64,000 nucleotides of DNA. Source: Rhabdornis inornatus. Taxonomy: Eukaryota; Chordata; Aves; Passeriformes; Rhabdornithidae. Below the pieces are notes generated by a model, which did not search any database, had not been told where the DNA came from, and worked only from the letters and a program-made list of their open reading frames with translations. Shown one piece after another: positions 1 to 11,132 of this stretch. Numbering within the stretch: position 1 is the first letter of the stretch; each line of letters begins with the position of its first letter. The stretch covers positions 86,963 to 150,962 of the forward strand of contig VWZS01007621.1 in assembly GCA_013397075.1 (NCBI GenBank), read 5' to 3'. The position numbers and the translations under genes were made by a program.

Positions 1-3000
1 GTGGGGAGGGAGTCAGCAGAAGTAGTGAGGGACAAACACGGACTTACAAATTCTCTCCTGTCTTAGATCTCAGCAGGGCTTATACAAACAGGACAAAGTG
101 TGGCCAATTCCTAGGACAGCATGAATAAACAGGGGACAACCATGGAATGTTTAATGCCTCGTTGTTTCAGTGTTTACTAATAACAAATGGCCACAGCAGA
201 AAAAAAAAAGCAAAAAAATGCAGAGGTGGGAAGGGCTAAATTATGCAAAAAAAGTGACTACTTCCAAATTATCTGAAGGAACAGGATTTACCCCAAAGTT
301 CTTGAGGAACTGGCATAAAGCATCTTGGAGTTGTCACCAAATACCTTGGTGGGAGGAAAGGGCTTCCAGAAAATTGGAAAACCATCAAATTACTGAGTAG
401 TGATCAGTGACAGATTTGATAACATGGAACTGTGTTAGAGGGATTCATTCCCTTCTGTGGTGAGAGGAACAGGAATTTCAGCTTCTCAGCCTCTGGGAAC
501 CTCAGTGCAAATTCCCCACAAATTCCCCACTTCCACAAGTGTTAAAACAAATCAGTTGGGCTCTAAAACATGTTTGATGAGGGTTCCTCAACACCACTGG
601 ATTTAGAAATCTCAGCCATTTTTGCTGCACTTAGTGAGTTATACATGGATTTTGCATTATTTTAATTTCTTAGAGGTCTGTTACATCAATTCTCATTGCC
701 AATTAATGTTCAGTCTCACCTCAAAAGCTTTGATAGTGTGTATTTGCTTTAAATTAATTTTAATTGCTGTTTCTTACATCACTCCCAAATTTTAATGAAA
801 TTGAACAAATTAATTTCACTAATGAAGTGAGTTCCATATTAACTCCTTAATATTTATACCCAGTTTGTTGGGTTTTTTTGGGGGGAGGAATGTCAGGTTT
901 GCAGCCCATTATTTAAGTCCTTACATTTCTTGTTTTACGTTCTTTGCATCTTAGTTTTCTTCTGGTCCTCTGAAACACAATACAAAGTCTGGAGAACTCT
1001 TTGGCCACTTCTTTTGGAAAGTCTTTGTGCAAAGTTACCTCCATGAATATCTCATATAATCTATGTCTGTGACAAAATTTTAAATAGAAGCACTTCAAGC
1101 AGCAAACACTGGAAGAAGAAACAGCACTCCATACCAAAAGAATATTTTTGTTTTTTTCCCTTTAACATATTTCTATATAAAGAAACTCTTGTATTAAAAA
1201 CTTGCTTATTTTATTAAAGAGCTAAAGGAATGCCACTGAATTGATCACCTTTAGAGCCCACCAGAACCTCTGTTAGGTACCAGCTCTGCCCTGGGAGACC
1301 TCAGGCTCATGTGAGCTCTACATCAGATCTTCCCGATTTAGGTTTTGAAGGGCTTTTCTCCTTTCATAAAACAGGACAAGTGATCAGAGCACATAAAGAA
1401 AAAACGAAATTACCTGGGCAACTACAGAGGGAACAGAGAAACAGAGAAAAGTTCAGTCATTTGTAACTCCTTGAACTCTCCCAGCATTACCTACCCAGTG
1501 TCCCCTAATTTAGTGAGTTCACTAACATGAGTTTACTACTTTCCTACCTTATGAATATTTATGAAGGATCCATGAGCACGGGCCCTTCCCAAAGGCCAGG
1601 AGAAGCTTTCCCTCTGGCTTCGTCCCCAGTGTGGGTGTCCCACAGGGGCTGCACAATGCTGGGTGAAGCTGTGTGCACAGCTTTAACCTGGTGTGTTTTG
1701 CTGCCTTCCCTGTTCCTGGTGTTCCAAGGAACAGAGTGTGCTGGACACTCACACCTGCAGAGAGATTTCAGCCACTCTTAAAAAAGGCAGACAGGGCTCC
1801 TTCCCCCACTTTTCTCACTACAGAGCTGTCCCTGAGCAGAGCACTGCAGCAATTGCAGAGCAAACCTTGATAACAAATCAAAACAGGTGATGGCTGGTGT
1901 GAAAAACTGCTCAGGGCTAGAAGGGAAACATCACCTGCCCCCTCCCTCCCTCCAAACCTGCCCTACTGGGTGTGTGCAGAGCAGTTCATATACCCAGTTC
2001 ATCATTCCAATTCACAGCTTTTGTAAAATAAATGGCATTTTTAGCCAGAGCCTCCATTCCTGAGCACCACAACTCCCCTAACCATGAGAGAGTCAGAGAC
2101 ATGGGCAAGAGGGAAACACAAAATACCAGGATTTAGAAGAATTCCCTTCTATTAAGTGCCAAGGGTCTCCTAAGATACCATAAATTTAGGCAGTGCCATT
2201 GCTTCCCAGAATTTGAGGAGTATTTGAGTAAGAAAATCCATTCCTGCAGAGTGCTGCTGTGAAGAGCAGAGCTCCCACTTTTCTCATGGGTAGGTGGAAG
2301 CCAAACACTGTGGCCTGGTGTCCAGAACAGGCTCTAATCCCTTCCAGCAGAGAGCTCCTCTTCCCACTCACACCGTGGTGTCCAGGCATGTGGACAACTC
2401 CAGCAGGGAGGGGCTGGGTCCTGGGAAAATCACAAACTCACCTTTTGCTGCTGAACAAAACAGACACATCACCTGCGTGGAACAGGGTACAGAGCATAGC
2501 TCTGTTTTCTAAGTTTGCACAGCAGTTTCAGCTCAACAGTGTTTCACAAGAATGATTCCACCCTCTACAACATTTAACCAACCCATTAGATTATTCTATC
2601 AATCTAAGTATTTTTCAGATTATAGCTTAAAACTTCCCTCCTTGCACAATCCCTGATCTGATTTACCCCACAGAGCACAGTGAAACACGAGGCAGAGCAG
2701 GAGTAGATCTGTTAGGACTCAGCATCCTCTGGTTTTGTGCTGCTCTCCAGGTCCTGGCACCTCCTCACCTGCCCTTCAGAATCTGCACATTTCCTGGTAA
2801 CTGTCCTAAAGTCCAGTTGCTGTGTTCCTGCAGATGTCAAAAATCAGGCTGGAATCTGTAAATTGAGACTTTTCCACCTACTTTTCCAGGAAAAACAGCT
2901 CAGTGATGGTTTCTGGACCTCCAGCAAACTTAGCTGATTTTGCCTCCTCAGAACCAGTCTTGTGAGCTGAAAACCCCAGTTCACAGCTCTGCTTTCACAG

Positions 3001-3500
3001 GCATGTGTGCAAGGGAATTCACCACTTCTGCTGGCAGAGGCAATAAAGATTCCTTAATTAAAATTGCCTCCACTTTCAGAAGTGCTGCTCATGCCATATT
3101 CCTCCTCTTGAAAATCCCTGTAAATTATTGACTGGTGTGTATTCTGTACACATCTTGTAAAAATAACAACTTCTGCTTTGAATTGTTCTCTGAATTTGGA
3201 GTTTGATCAGATTCTTGTGATTTCAGGACAGGAACAGGATGCTGAAACCTTTCCCATCCTGCCATGGGAAACCAGTGAAGTAACTGGGAGTAACTGGGAA
3301 TCTCAATGTCTGTACCTGTAAAACCTGGGACATATTTTGTACCAGTTAAAGTTAGAAGGGAAAGTAAAACCAGCCACAGTAAGTACATTTCAAATTGTCC
3401 TCTTTAGGCTGCCAGCCATGACTCAACACTTTAAAACCAACTCATGTTTTTAAGACAAGTGACATCTTGTTTTCCACCAACAGAAATTTTTAGGAATACA
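1..3500. other. Intergenic, beyond the AP5M1 3' end
   Basis: AT-rich sequence with no convincing coding exon or RNA gene. The first about 180 bases look somewhat like part of an LTR, but I could not place boundaries. Vertebrate synteny puts NAA30 further out on this side; none of its exons is visible. Confidence 0.6.
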
Positions 3501-3504
3501 CAGG

Positions 3505-3601
3505 AAGCAAAAGTGCTGAAGAATATTTATTTTACTGTATCATGACAAAAATATCATTAACACTGTGCTTTGTTTAAATATAAAAATTATTCCCAAATAC
3601 A
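3505..3601 (-). promoter_or_regulatory. AP5M1: AP5M1 3' UTR with poly(A) signal
   Basis: A canonical AATAAA reads on the minus strand at 3531-3526, about 70 bases past the stop codon. Cleavage is expected 15-25 bases beyond it. This would make a very short 3' UTR. Use of more distal sites cannot be excluded from sequence. Confidence 0.5.
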
Positions 3602-3684
3602 TTAGTCAAGTAAGGGCTTGTACACCATAGGTGCTGGTGCTTTGGAATTCCAGATGTAGTAATCAGAAGAAATCAGTTCCCGGG
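3602..3684 (-). CDS. AP5M1: AP5M1 exon 8 (last coding exon)
   Basis: An 83-nt coding part after acceptor TTCCCTTTAG. It completes serine and encodes [20 protein letters not shown] ending YKPLLD, then a TAA at 3604-3602. The C-terminal [14 protein letters not shown] is a family hallmark. Confidence 0.95.
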
Positions 3685-6600
3685 CTAAAGGGAAAAAACA
3701 GGCAAGAAAAATAAGCATTACAGGGTGCCTTACAATCAGACATTCCTTCATCCAAGTTAAGTGACTACTAATCCATCCTTACCAGTTTACAGAAAAGGTA
3801 TAATGGCCTCTTTAAACTGTAAGACTCTTACTATTATTTGAAAATCGTTTCTGATAATGAGACATTTAAAGTCTCAGCTTCAATTACCTTTACTAATGTA
3901 TCAGTCATGAGCTTAAAATTCAAACAGAGGTTAAGTCAAAAGCAGGTGGATGGCTTGGATTTTGTTCAATGAATATAAATTGCATGCTCGAAATAAAACA
4001 TGAAAATGCTGCTTTTTCTGTGTTACAATTCAGGGCTGAGTGTGACCTGTCACAAAATTAACAGTGTAGACCATGCTTTTCAAAAGGCATTCACAGAGTT
4101 CTGCTACCATGACTGGCAGAAGTTGCAACAGAGAGACAGCTACAAATAAAAATGCTTCCATTAGGCAGAGCTGCTCAGGTTTAATGAGTGCTTTCTGTGT
4201 GCCATTTAGGGTACTTTTGCTGCAGGCTTGGCAGTGCTCATGTGCTAACAAAAAGCAGATTTGGGTTCTGCTTCACACATTCAGTGTAGAGCCACATCCA
4301 CCAAGGGATGCTGGTGTGGTGACACTGACAGCAGCAGTGTCACTTTGCATGCAGAAACTGAGTTCTGTACCTGGGTAGTGCCACCCCCCAAAATGTCTCT
4401 GACAAAGGTGTCCTAAACAAGAGCCAGACTATGGAGGATCATTCCCTGTGCCCCCAAAAAAGTTCTGCCATTATGGAGAGTATAGGAACCAGGGCAAAGG
4501 GGAGAGAGCCCCAGAGAGATACTGACTTTGTAAGAGCTCTCATCTCAAAGATAGAGGCCAGTCCCTACTCCAGAGATGCTTTAAACATCACAAAAAAAAA
4601 CCAACTCAAAAGCAAAGAACAAAAGCCCAACTTTAGTTATGTAATTTTAGTCACTGATACCCAGTTCCTAATTTCAATTCAATTTTAACAACTCACATGC
4701 AGTAATTTTGGGCTTCCCTGGAACAAAGATCTGAACAGAATGCTGGTCTATGTAACATCCAGTAAGTGTAAAGTCTGGGATCCTAAAATACAGCTATAAA
4801 AAGAGAGGGAAAACACCATCAGATGCACATTGTCACCCTTGCTGTGCAAATCCTGGCCATCTGTGTCACACGCTCTGGGTGTGCAAGGGTACTCCAAAGC
4901 GACAGGATGTCAAATCCTCTAGGCAGGAAAACAAAAGTCCCTGCTGAGAATATGAGATTTTAAATCAATGTATCTTCAATTGAAGACAATAAAAAAGTGA
5001 CTACTAAGGCCTCTTTTCCCAGAGCCTATGACTTACTTTTACATATGCAGTGTTCCCAGTGCACACATAATCGGTTGGGTGCTCTTTGCCTGCAGTGCCG
5101 AAGGACAGAGTTCCAGTCAGGGAAACTTCCAAAGATTTGGGGAACTTCTGTCCTAAAGGTAGAGAGAGCATCTATTAGATGTCACATAGCTGTGCCCAGG
5201 CTGCAGAGAAGGGGCTGGGGGAGGAAGGGCAGTCCCAGGGGTGAGCTCCTTACCAATGACCCAAACCAGGAGGCTCTTCTCCCGGGACAGATCCAGTTGG
5301 CCATAACTAACTTTGTACTCCAGCTGAGCAATGGGGCCCCTACATGTGAGAGAGGAGAAATAAAACCACTGGAATTGCTATCATTCAGCATTTGTTACTG
5401 CCTGTTTTTTTACAGAAAGCCAGGAAATGCTGACATTATTTATGTGGATACAGACAAATCATAGTATCTGAGCACACTGCTAATTTATGAGAAGAAATTA
5501 CAGAGCAGGAGGAAATCACCGTGCTCTCAGCCCAGTAATCACAAAGGAGCTGTTGATGTTTTAGTTCACTGATAGTGTTTTACTAACGCTATGATCACCA
5601 TCAGCAACTTTGTATCATTCCATCTCTGAATTTTCATGACAATTACCTGGCAGCATGGTCATGGCAGCTGTCAGAGAGGCTTAGATGAAAACTATCGTTT
5701 TAATTTGAAATAACTGTATTTTTGATAAGCTGATCTGTAGCTAGGATTAGCAGTCTTAAGGAACAGGTAACCCTGGGTTGGAAGTGATCTCCAGTTTAAT
5801 CCACCTGGGGGATTGTGGCAGTGTTTCACTTGAGAAAATACCACAGGGAAACAGGATGAGAAACAGAAGTGTTTGGAATGTTACCAGATATTCTGGTATA
5901 ATTCTGTATTCTGGAAATTAAAGAATTCCCAGGTTGGTGTTCACTGGTAGCACCTTGATGGAGCATAATCTTTTATATTGACTCCTGACAAGTTCATTTT
6001 GGGAAGACAACAGAGAAATGGAAGAAATTTATTTAGTCTTTCTTTATTCTTACCTGTTGAAGAAAGGTATACGAGCTTCACAGTACTCAAAAGAATTCTT
6101 TATGCTTTCATGGAGCTTTAAATTAACTGTTATTTTTATCTGTGATCCCTCTTCAACTAGTTGGTAACATCCCAAAATCGGTGGGACAGGAACCTGGAAA
6201 AAACTATATTCATTCTCAAGATATATTAACACCATAATCACAAGATCAGTTATATATTGTTTTCATTGCTAAAATACTTTAAAAAAGACCCCAAACAGAT
6301 ATTAATTACTGACTGTTCTAAATTCTTCAGGCTGCTTGTGATAACAGAGACTTGGGGGGCATGCACTTGACATCTCAGCCTGGATCTATTTTACCTAATT
6401 CAAGCACTTAAGTGGCTGATTTAAAGAAAGAGCAGCATTGCCAAGCAAAGGTAGTTCCTGAACATGACTCAGACAACTCAAGTCCTTAAGTGCCTTCCAA
6501 GCAGTTTATTACATAAAAACCATTTTATATAATGTTTTATTACCTATATTGGACTCAAACTCACTCCAGCATGCCCACAGAGGTGTTTTTATTTCTGTTT

Positions 6601-8847
6601 GAACATTAGAAAACAGCACGGGCTGGGAGCGTGTTGTTACCTGGGAAGTGTAGTAACACAGGTTGAAGGAATCTGAAGGAGGAATGAAAGGGAATTTGTA
6701 AGGTCCATTGTAGACAGAATCATGCAGAGGCTCGGCACTGGTGGACATCAGCATGGCAGGGTCCACAGAAGTCACACAGTGATGGACCACGATGTCCTGC
6801 AGCGGGGGCGCGTTGGTGGGGAGAGTCAGGCTGAGGGTGACGTTTGGTGCAGACCCCTCTATGTCACACTTGGAAAAAGGAAGTCAAGACATTATTCTAA
6901 AATACCTGAACTGAGTTACAATGAGATGTTCCAAAATAAAAGACATTTTTAGCATTAAAAATAAATAAAATCCCTACCAATTTTCAGTTGGCTTTGATCA
7001 CTAGTACTAACCACCAGTACAAGGACATCAGTCTCACACATTTGCTGACAATTTAATTAATTAGGTTCTTTTACAACATCCACTTAATGGATTCCAGCAT
7101 GCTCTGGATGGCCTCTGTGGTCCCACGCCAGCTCTGTCATAGTGACTGTCCCTTGTCTCATCCCCTCTCCGTGCCAGCTCAGCAGGCCATGATCACACCT
7201 GGGCTTTCTTCTTACATAAGGCCATCCCACCCTGCAAAATGACCTGGGAATTGTCCCTCTGAGAGCAGGAAGCTGCTCACCCACACAGTCCCTACCAGCA
7301 TGGCAGCTGGGAAATGACCCAACCTTTGAAAGTGCAGCATTTAGGTCAGCCTCCTTTAGAGATGAGTATCCCACTTCATGCAAATAAATAAATTACCATT
7401 TTATTAGCAGGTGTCCCTCCTTGTAAAACACTGGCAGTTACAAATACAGTGTGCCAAGATAATATTGTGTGCTTCCTAAGCATAATTCAGAGCAAAGAAT
7501 AGATTATAGTACAAATTATAGTTACAAATTTGAATATATTCCATAATTATTATGGATGTATTTAGTCAATAGTCCCTAATATGCAATATTAAATGAAGAG
7601 GTATTTTAATATTAAACAATGCCCAGGGAAGCTCATCCCTGGAAGTGTTCAAGGCCTGGTTGGACAGTGTTTGGAGCAACCTGGGACAGTGGAAGGTGTC
7701 CCTGCCCATGGTAGGGGGTTGGAATGAGATGATCTTTAAGGTCCCTTCCAACCCAAACCATTCCGGGATTCTACAATGAAAACTATCACACACAAACCAT
7801 GCAAAACAATCATACAACCAGTTTCTTTCACCAGGTTCTTTATCAACTGTTCCTATGTCATGAAACACCAGCATGTGTGGGATCAAAATGTTGTTGTAGA
7901 AGAACAAGGAAAGACAGAAGATTAAACTTTCATTTGGCAAGAAAAATAATTAAAAATGGTCATGTAAAGACACTTGTAGAAGACATTTAAACATCTCAGC
8001 CTGGATATATTTTGTCCAATTCAGGCATTTCAGTGGTTCATTGAAAGTAAGGGCAGTGTGGCCAAGCAGTCAAAGGTACCAATAATTCCTGAATGTGACC
8101 CAGACAACAAAATCGAGAAAATTTTCAACTCAGTATATCATTTTACATCACATGAGTACTTATTTTGCACAAAAACTATTTTGCACATCAAATGCTCTCA
8201 CCTTGCAATTCACAGCTCCATAAACTTGCCACGTGTCCACCACATCCCTCTGGTCATACTGCATACACCTGACCTTCTCAGTGATGCAGACATTCACCTG
8301 AGGTTTGCCCTTGTAGGTGCTGGATCTCCAGGCTGGCTGATCCTTATCTGCAGGCATCTCCTGGATGTCCTCGAAGGAGCTGTTCAGGCTGCGGATGTTG
8401 GTGTTCAGGGGCGTGCCCAGGGGACACGCCTGGATCAGCAGATTGCGGAGCTGCCCGATCTTTGTGTTCAGCTCAGCCTCGTTTTTCCTGCTGGGAGAGA
8501 TGTAGTCCATGATGCCCAACAGCAGAGCCAGTCCCTGTGAGAGCCCACTGATGGTCAGGAGGGGTGGCCGTGGCTCCAGGGTCCCCTCCACCAGCGGGAC
8601 ACAGGCGTAGATGAGGCCGCTCTTGTGGAAGGCCAGCACTGGCCAGAGCTCCCCGGCAGCGGTGGCCACGGAATGCACGGAGGAGTGGCTGATCCGGGTG
8701 CAGCTGTCCCTCTGCTCCACGAACACGTGTTCATCCACCAGCCTGAGCTCAAAGAGCAGGGCCTTGAGGAAGGAGCTGTCCGAGGGGATGGGGACGTGCG
8801 TGGAGCCGTTGAAGGTCTCGGCACGCAGCTCCACCGTGGGATAGCGC
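3602..8847 (-). CDS. AP5M1: AP-5 complex subunit mu-1, exons 2-8 (5' partial)
   Basis: AP5M1 is the medium (mu) subunit of the AP-5 adaptor complex, which works with SPG11/SPG15 on late endosomes and lysosomes in sorting and retrieval. Seven minus-strand exons join in frame: 8847-8202, 6868-6641, 6193-6054, 5339-5254, 5152-5037, 4793-4697 and 3684-3602. Every intron is GT-AG. They give 464 residues plus stop; with the roughly 26 residues expected from exon 1 this matches the usual 490. The large first visible exon carries the N-terminal longin-like part and the start of the mu homology domain ([13 protein letters not shown], about residue 205). Later exons complete that domain ([15 protein letters not shown]-like, [20 protein letters not shown] near the C-terminus). 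No frameshift or stop interrupts it. Exon 1 with the start codon is not in the visible sequence and probably lies in the gap at 13116-14000, opposite EXOC5. The family assignment is firm. Confidence 0.96.
4697..4793 (-). CDS. AP5M1: AP5M1 exon 7
   Basis: A 97-nt exon after acceptor TTTATAG, with donor GTGAGT. It encodes [20 protein letters not shown] and [12 protein letters not shown], then one base of a serine codon. The frame carries on correctly into the last exon. Confidence 0.94.
5037..5152 (-). CDS. AP5M1: AP5M1 exon 6
   Basis: A 116-nt exon after acceptor CTACCTTTAG, with donor GTAAGT. It completes glycine and encodes [20 protein letters not shown] through NTAYVK. It forms the central strands of the C-terminal half of the mu homology domain. 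Confidence 0.94.
5254..5339 (-). CDS. AP5M1: AP5M1 exon 5
   Basis: An 86-nt exon after acceptor CACATGTAG, with donor GTAAGG. The first base completes the arginine codon. It encodes [20 protein letters not shown] and KSLLVWVI, then leaves one base of a glycine codon. The shortness and phase fit the family gene structure. Confidence 0.94.
6054..6193 (-). CDS. AP5M1: AP5M1 exon 4
   Basis: A 140-nt exon after acceptor TTTTTTCCAG, with donor GTAAGA. It encodes [16 protein letters not shown] to ARIPFFN and ends two bases into an arginine codon. It continues the mu homology domain directly from the TSQ of exon 3. Confidence 0.95.
6371..6477 (+). repeat. Intronic repeat copy A (AP5M1 intron 3)
   Basis: Direct-repeat partner of 7992-8108, starting CATCTCAGCCTGGAT and ending CAGACAAC. 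It lies about 165 bases past the exon 3 donor, so each copy sits downstream of a neighbouring exon. I do not recognise the repeat family. Confidence 0.75.
6641..6868 (-). CDS. AP5M1: AP5M1 exon 3
   Basis: A 228-nt, phase 0-0 exon between acceptor TTTTTCCAAG and donor GTAACA. It encodes 76 residues starting [14 protein letters not shown] and ending FNLCYYTSQ, in the mu homology domain. The donor GTAACA is weaker than the other donors of the gene. Confidence 0.95.
7613..7786 (+). mobile_element. CR1 LINE fragment (3' end), in AP5M1 intron 2
   Basis: Carries the CR1 3' signature in order: CTGGAAGTGTTCAAGGCCTG, GGAGCAACCTGGGACAGTGG, GAATGAGATGATCTTTAAGG and the terminal CCTTCCAACCCAAACCATTC. It is 5'-truncated, as most avian CR1 copies are, and antisense to AP5M1. 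Confidence 0.9.
7992..8108 (+). repeat. Intronic repeat copy B (AP5M1 intron 2)
   Basis: This stretch matches 6371-6477 in the same orientation. The first 77 bases align without gaps with about 15 mismatches by eye, and the match continues with small insertions to CAGACAAC. It lies about 95 bases past the exon 2 donor. It could be a local duplication or two copies of an old dispersed repeat. Confidence 0.75.
8202..8847 (-). CDS. AP5M1: AP5M1 exon 2
   Basis: This 646-nt exon follows an acceptor ending CCCCACAG and ends AATTGCAAG before the donor GTGAGA. Its first base completes a codon begun in exon 1. It then encodes 215 residues starting RYPTVEL and ending GAVNCK, including [15 protein letters not shown] and YACVPLVE. 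This is the longin-like N-terminal half plus the first strands of the mu homology domain. Confidence 0.96.
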
Positions 8848-8915
8848 CTGTGGGGAGGGAATCACAGAGCTCAGTGCCACCCAAAATGTCATCCCAAAAC
8901 ACAGCTCTAAGAGCC

Positions 8916-9340
8916 TGACGGAGAGACACAGGCTTCAGCCAGCTCTTAAAATGCTGTTTATTGCATAGAGGAGGTTACAGCAGTAGAGGGTCGTGCTGGC
9001 AATAGGCAAGCTGTGTGTCCTGAAGCCCCTCTAGTTCTGGTTACAATGCATTATATACTTTTTATTACAGAGCATCTTAATATATGACTACTAACATCAT
9101 GACTATTAACATCATACACAATACCTTTTACATTTACATATAACTTATCAAAACTGCTAAAATTCCTATATTATGTTAGTGACTAGCTAATTATTGGTTA
9201 GTAGTTACATGTTAAACTTTGGGACTCGTTTTGCAGTGAGAGATCTTTTCTTTACTTGCAACATTGGCTTTTTTGTTTGCCTGTGAAAATCCTTTTGTTT
9301 GGTAAAAACATCTTTTGTTTGAGGTGGACTTATCCTTTGC
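8916..9340 (-). mobile_element. LTR-like element, probably a solo endogenous retroviral LTR
   Basis: Read on the minus strand, the segment has a TATA-like box (TATATAA, 9057-9051), then an AATAAA at 8962-8957 about 90 bases later, then about 40 bases ending in CA at 8917-8916. This is the U3-R-U5 order of an LTR. The outer U3 boundary near 9340 is a guess and I found no clean target-site duplication. No gag, pol or env homology is visible nearby. It sits in AP5M1 intron 1, in the gene's own orientation. An intronic sequence with chance signals is the alternative. Confidence 0.45.
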
Positions 9341-10020
9341 TCTAAGCCATAAAAGCCCCTTCCAACTCACTTGCTCTTTGCCTTCTAGTTACCCAGTAAG
9401 ACTGGCTCAGCAATTCTTTTCTTCTATATCAAAACTTGCTTTCATTCCTACAAAACCTTCTGTATATCTGCAAAACTCCTCTGTTAAACTCTCGTCCTTC
9501 CCAACATCAGCTTCCCAAGCCCTCTTCTGGCTGCAAGAGCATTATGAAAATCTTTAGATTACTGATATTGGGTTTCTCTTCATCAATCAAACAACTCCCC
9601 AAACCCACTGGGCCTAAAAATAACCTTGTGTACATGGAAGCCTGCAGCAACTTGACAGAAGCAGTGGTGGGGTCAGAACATAAATCACTGTCAATAAAAC
9701 CATTCCATGAGTAGTTAGGATTCTTTCTAGCAAGTCTAAACTTTGAATAAATGCATTCTAATGAGTAAACACCTATTTTTAGAATAAAATGTGAATCTGT
9801 CCATCTATGCTGGCTATCACACAAAGGTACAGGATGTTTGTATGACACTAAGGAATGACTCCTACCAGTGCAAAACTTCAAATATTTCAAAGAGGTGAGA
9901 TCACACTGAAGACAAGATCTCTGATATTTAAGAAAATGGATGTTCTATGTAACAAAATGCAACTACAACAGCTTTTTGCTTAGATAGAGTATACTAGTGC
10001 TACAGCTTTGCTGCTGTAAC

Positions 10021-10050
10021 AACGATAACAACAACAACAACAACAACAAC

Positions 10051-10086
<36 letters not shown>
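10021..10086 (+). repeat. Compound microsatellite (AAC)n-(AAT)n
   Basis: About 30 bases of AAC units switch directly to about 35 bases of AAT units. It lies in AP5M1 intron 1. Confidence 0.95.
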
Positions 10087-10421
10087 TCCACACTGCATAT
10101 GCAATATATGTGACTTAAAGCTTTTATGATTTTTTCATCATGTCATTTTATCAAGTATTTAAGATGATAATGTCATGGACAGAAATTTTGTACAATTTAG
10201 AATTGTTGTGTTGTACCAATAAATTTTCTAGAGATAGTATTTGAGGAATATAATATTAACTGTTTAAAACCATATCTGGGATTTTTTGTCCTGCAGCAGT
10301 ATTGTTTTTTAAAGGGGAGTGGGATGAATTTCTTTTCAAGGTAATCTAAATCTATCAAGAGGAACTGAGGAGTTGTCTTTTAATAAATAGCTGAGAAAAG
10401 AAAAAAATATTACTTCCATTA

Positions 10422-11132
10422 ATGCACTGGTTTTGCCCTTGTTTGGAACTGCAGACTCCCCAGAGTGTCTCTTACATGAAGTTTGCTGACTTCCTACATT
10501 CTGCTTTGTGGATTCCCTTAGTAGTTATCCATAGACCCTCAAAGTGCCCGTCACAGGTCACACACACAAAATTAAATCACTTTATGGATCATCTCAAAGC
10601 AGATGTTCTCAGATGCTTGTTTGCACTCAGAGCCACGCTTACACGCCAACGTGGGAGAAAAAAACAGATACATAAATGGCCTCATTTGGTGTCCTTTTTA
10701 TACCTTTTTAAGGACACATTGGCAGTCTTCTTCTTAAATTGCCATGAACTTGCAACCCCAGCAACGTGGGACTTTGTTATATCTATGACTTCCATCTGTA
10801 GCACTTCCCTCCTGCTCCTGAGCAATTCCATGGATCTTATCCTGCTGCCTGTAAGTCCCACCTATATCATCTTTTCTGAACTGAGTAGCTGGATGCAGTT
10901 ACACTTCCTCAGGCTTATTTTCACTGACTGTGTTTTTTTTTCTTTGATTCTTAATAAGGCATCAAGGGCTTTTGTTTTGTCATTTTTTTTTCTTTGTAAG
11001 GGAAAAGCAAACATAGAGCAAAGCCAGAGCTACAAAATTCGTAAACAGGATACAGATGACAGCAAAACACCTCCCTGTGGTCTCACATTTTATTCTGCAG
11101 AGCAAAGAAACAAAGTGGGTTTACAGCTCTAA
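10422..11132 (+). other. Unexplained 236-codon open frame
   Basis: An ATG-initiated frame of 236 codons opens about 27 bases after an in-frame TGA. The translation is rich in Leu, Phe and Ser, with a basic stretch near codon 78 (RQRGRKKQIHKW) and several hydrophobic runs. I recognise no domain. The plus strand here is pyrimidine-rich, which lowers the chance of stop codons, and there is no splice or Kozak support. It lies antisense inside AP5M1 intron 1. A chance frame is most likely; a remnant of a mobile element is the alternative. Confidence 0.2.

Noticed and set aside
1..180. LTR fragment at the left edge
   Set aside because: The composition is suggestive, but it is cut by the window end and has no firm boundary or signal order.
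1..3500. Possible NAA30 exons beyond AP5M1
   Set aside because: Expected neighbour by synteny, but no segment encodes recognisable acetyltransferase sequence.
8058..8918. Plus-strand open frames over 8058-8540 and 8611-8918
   Set aside because: They are antisense shadows of AP5M1 exon 2, whose protein is recognised on the minus strand.
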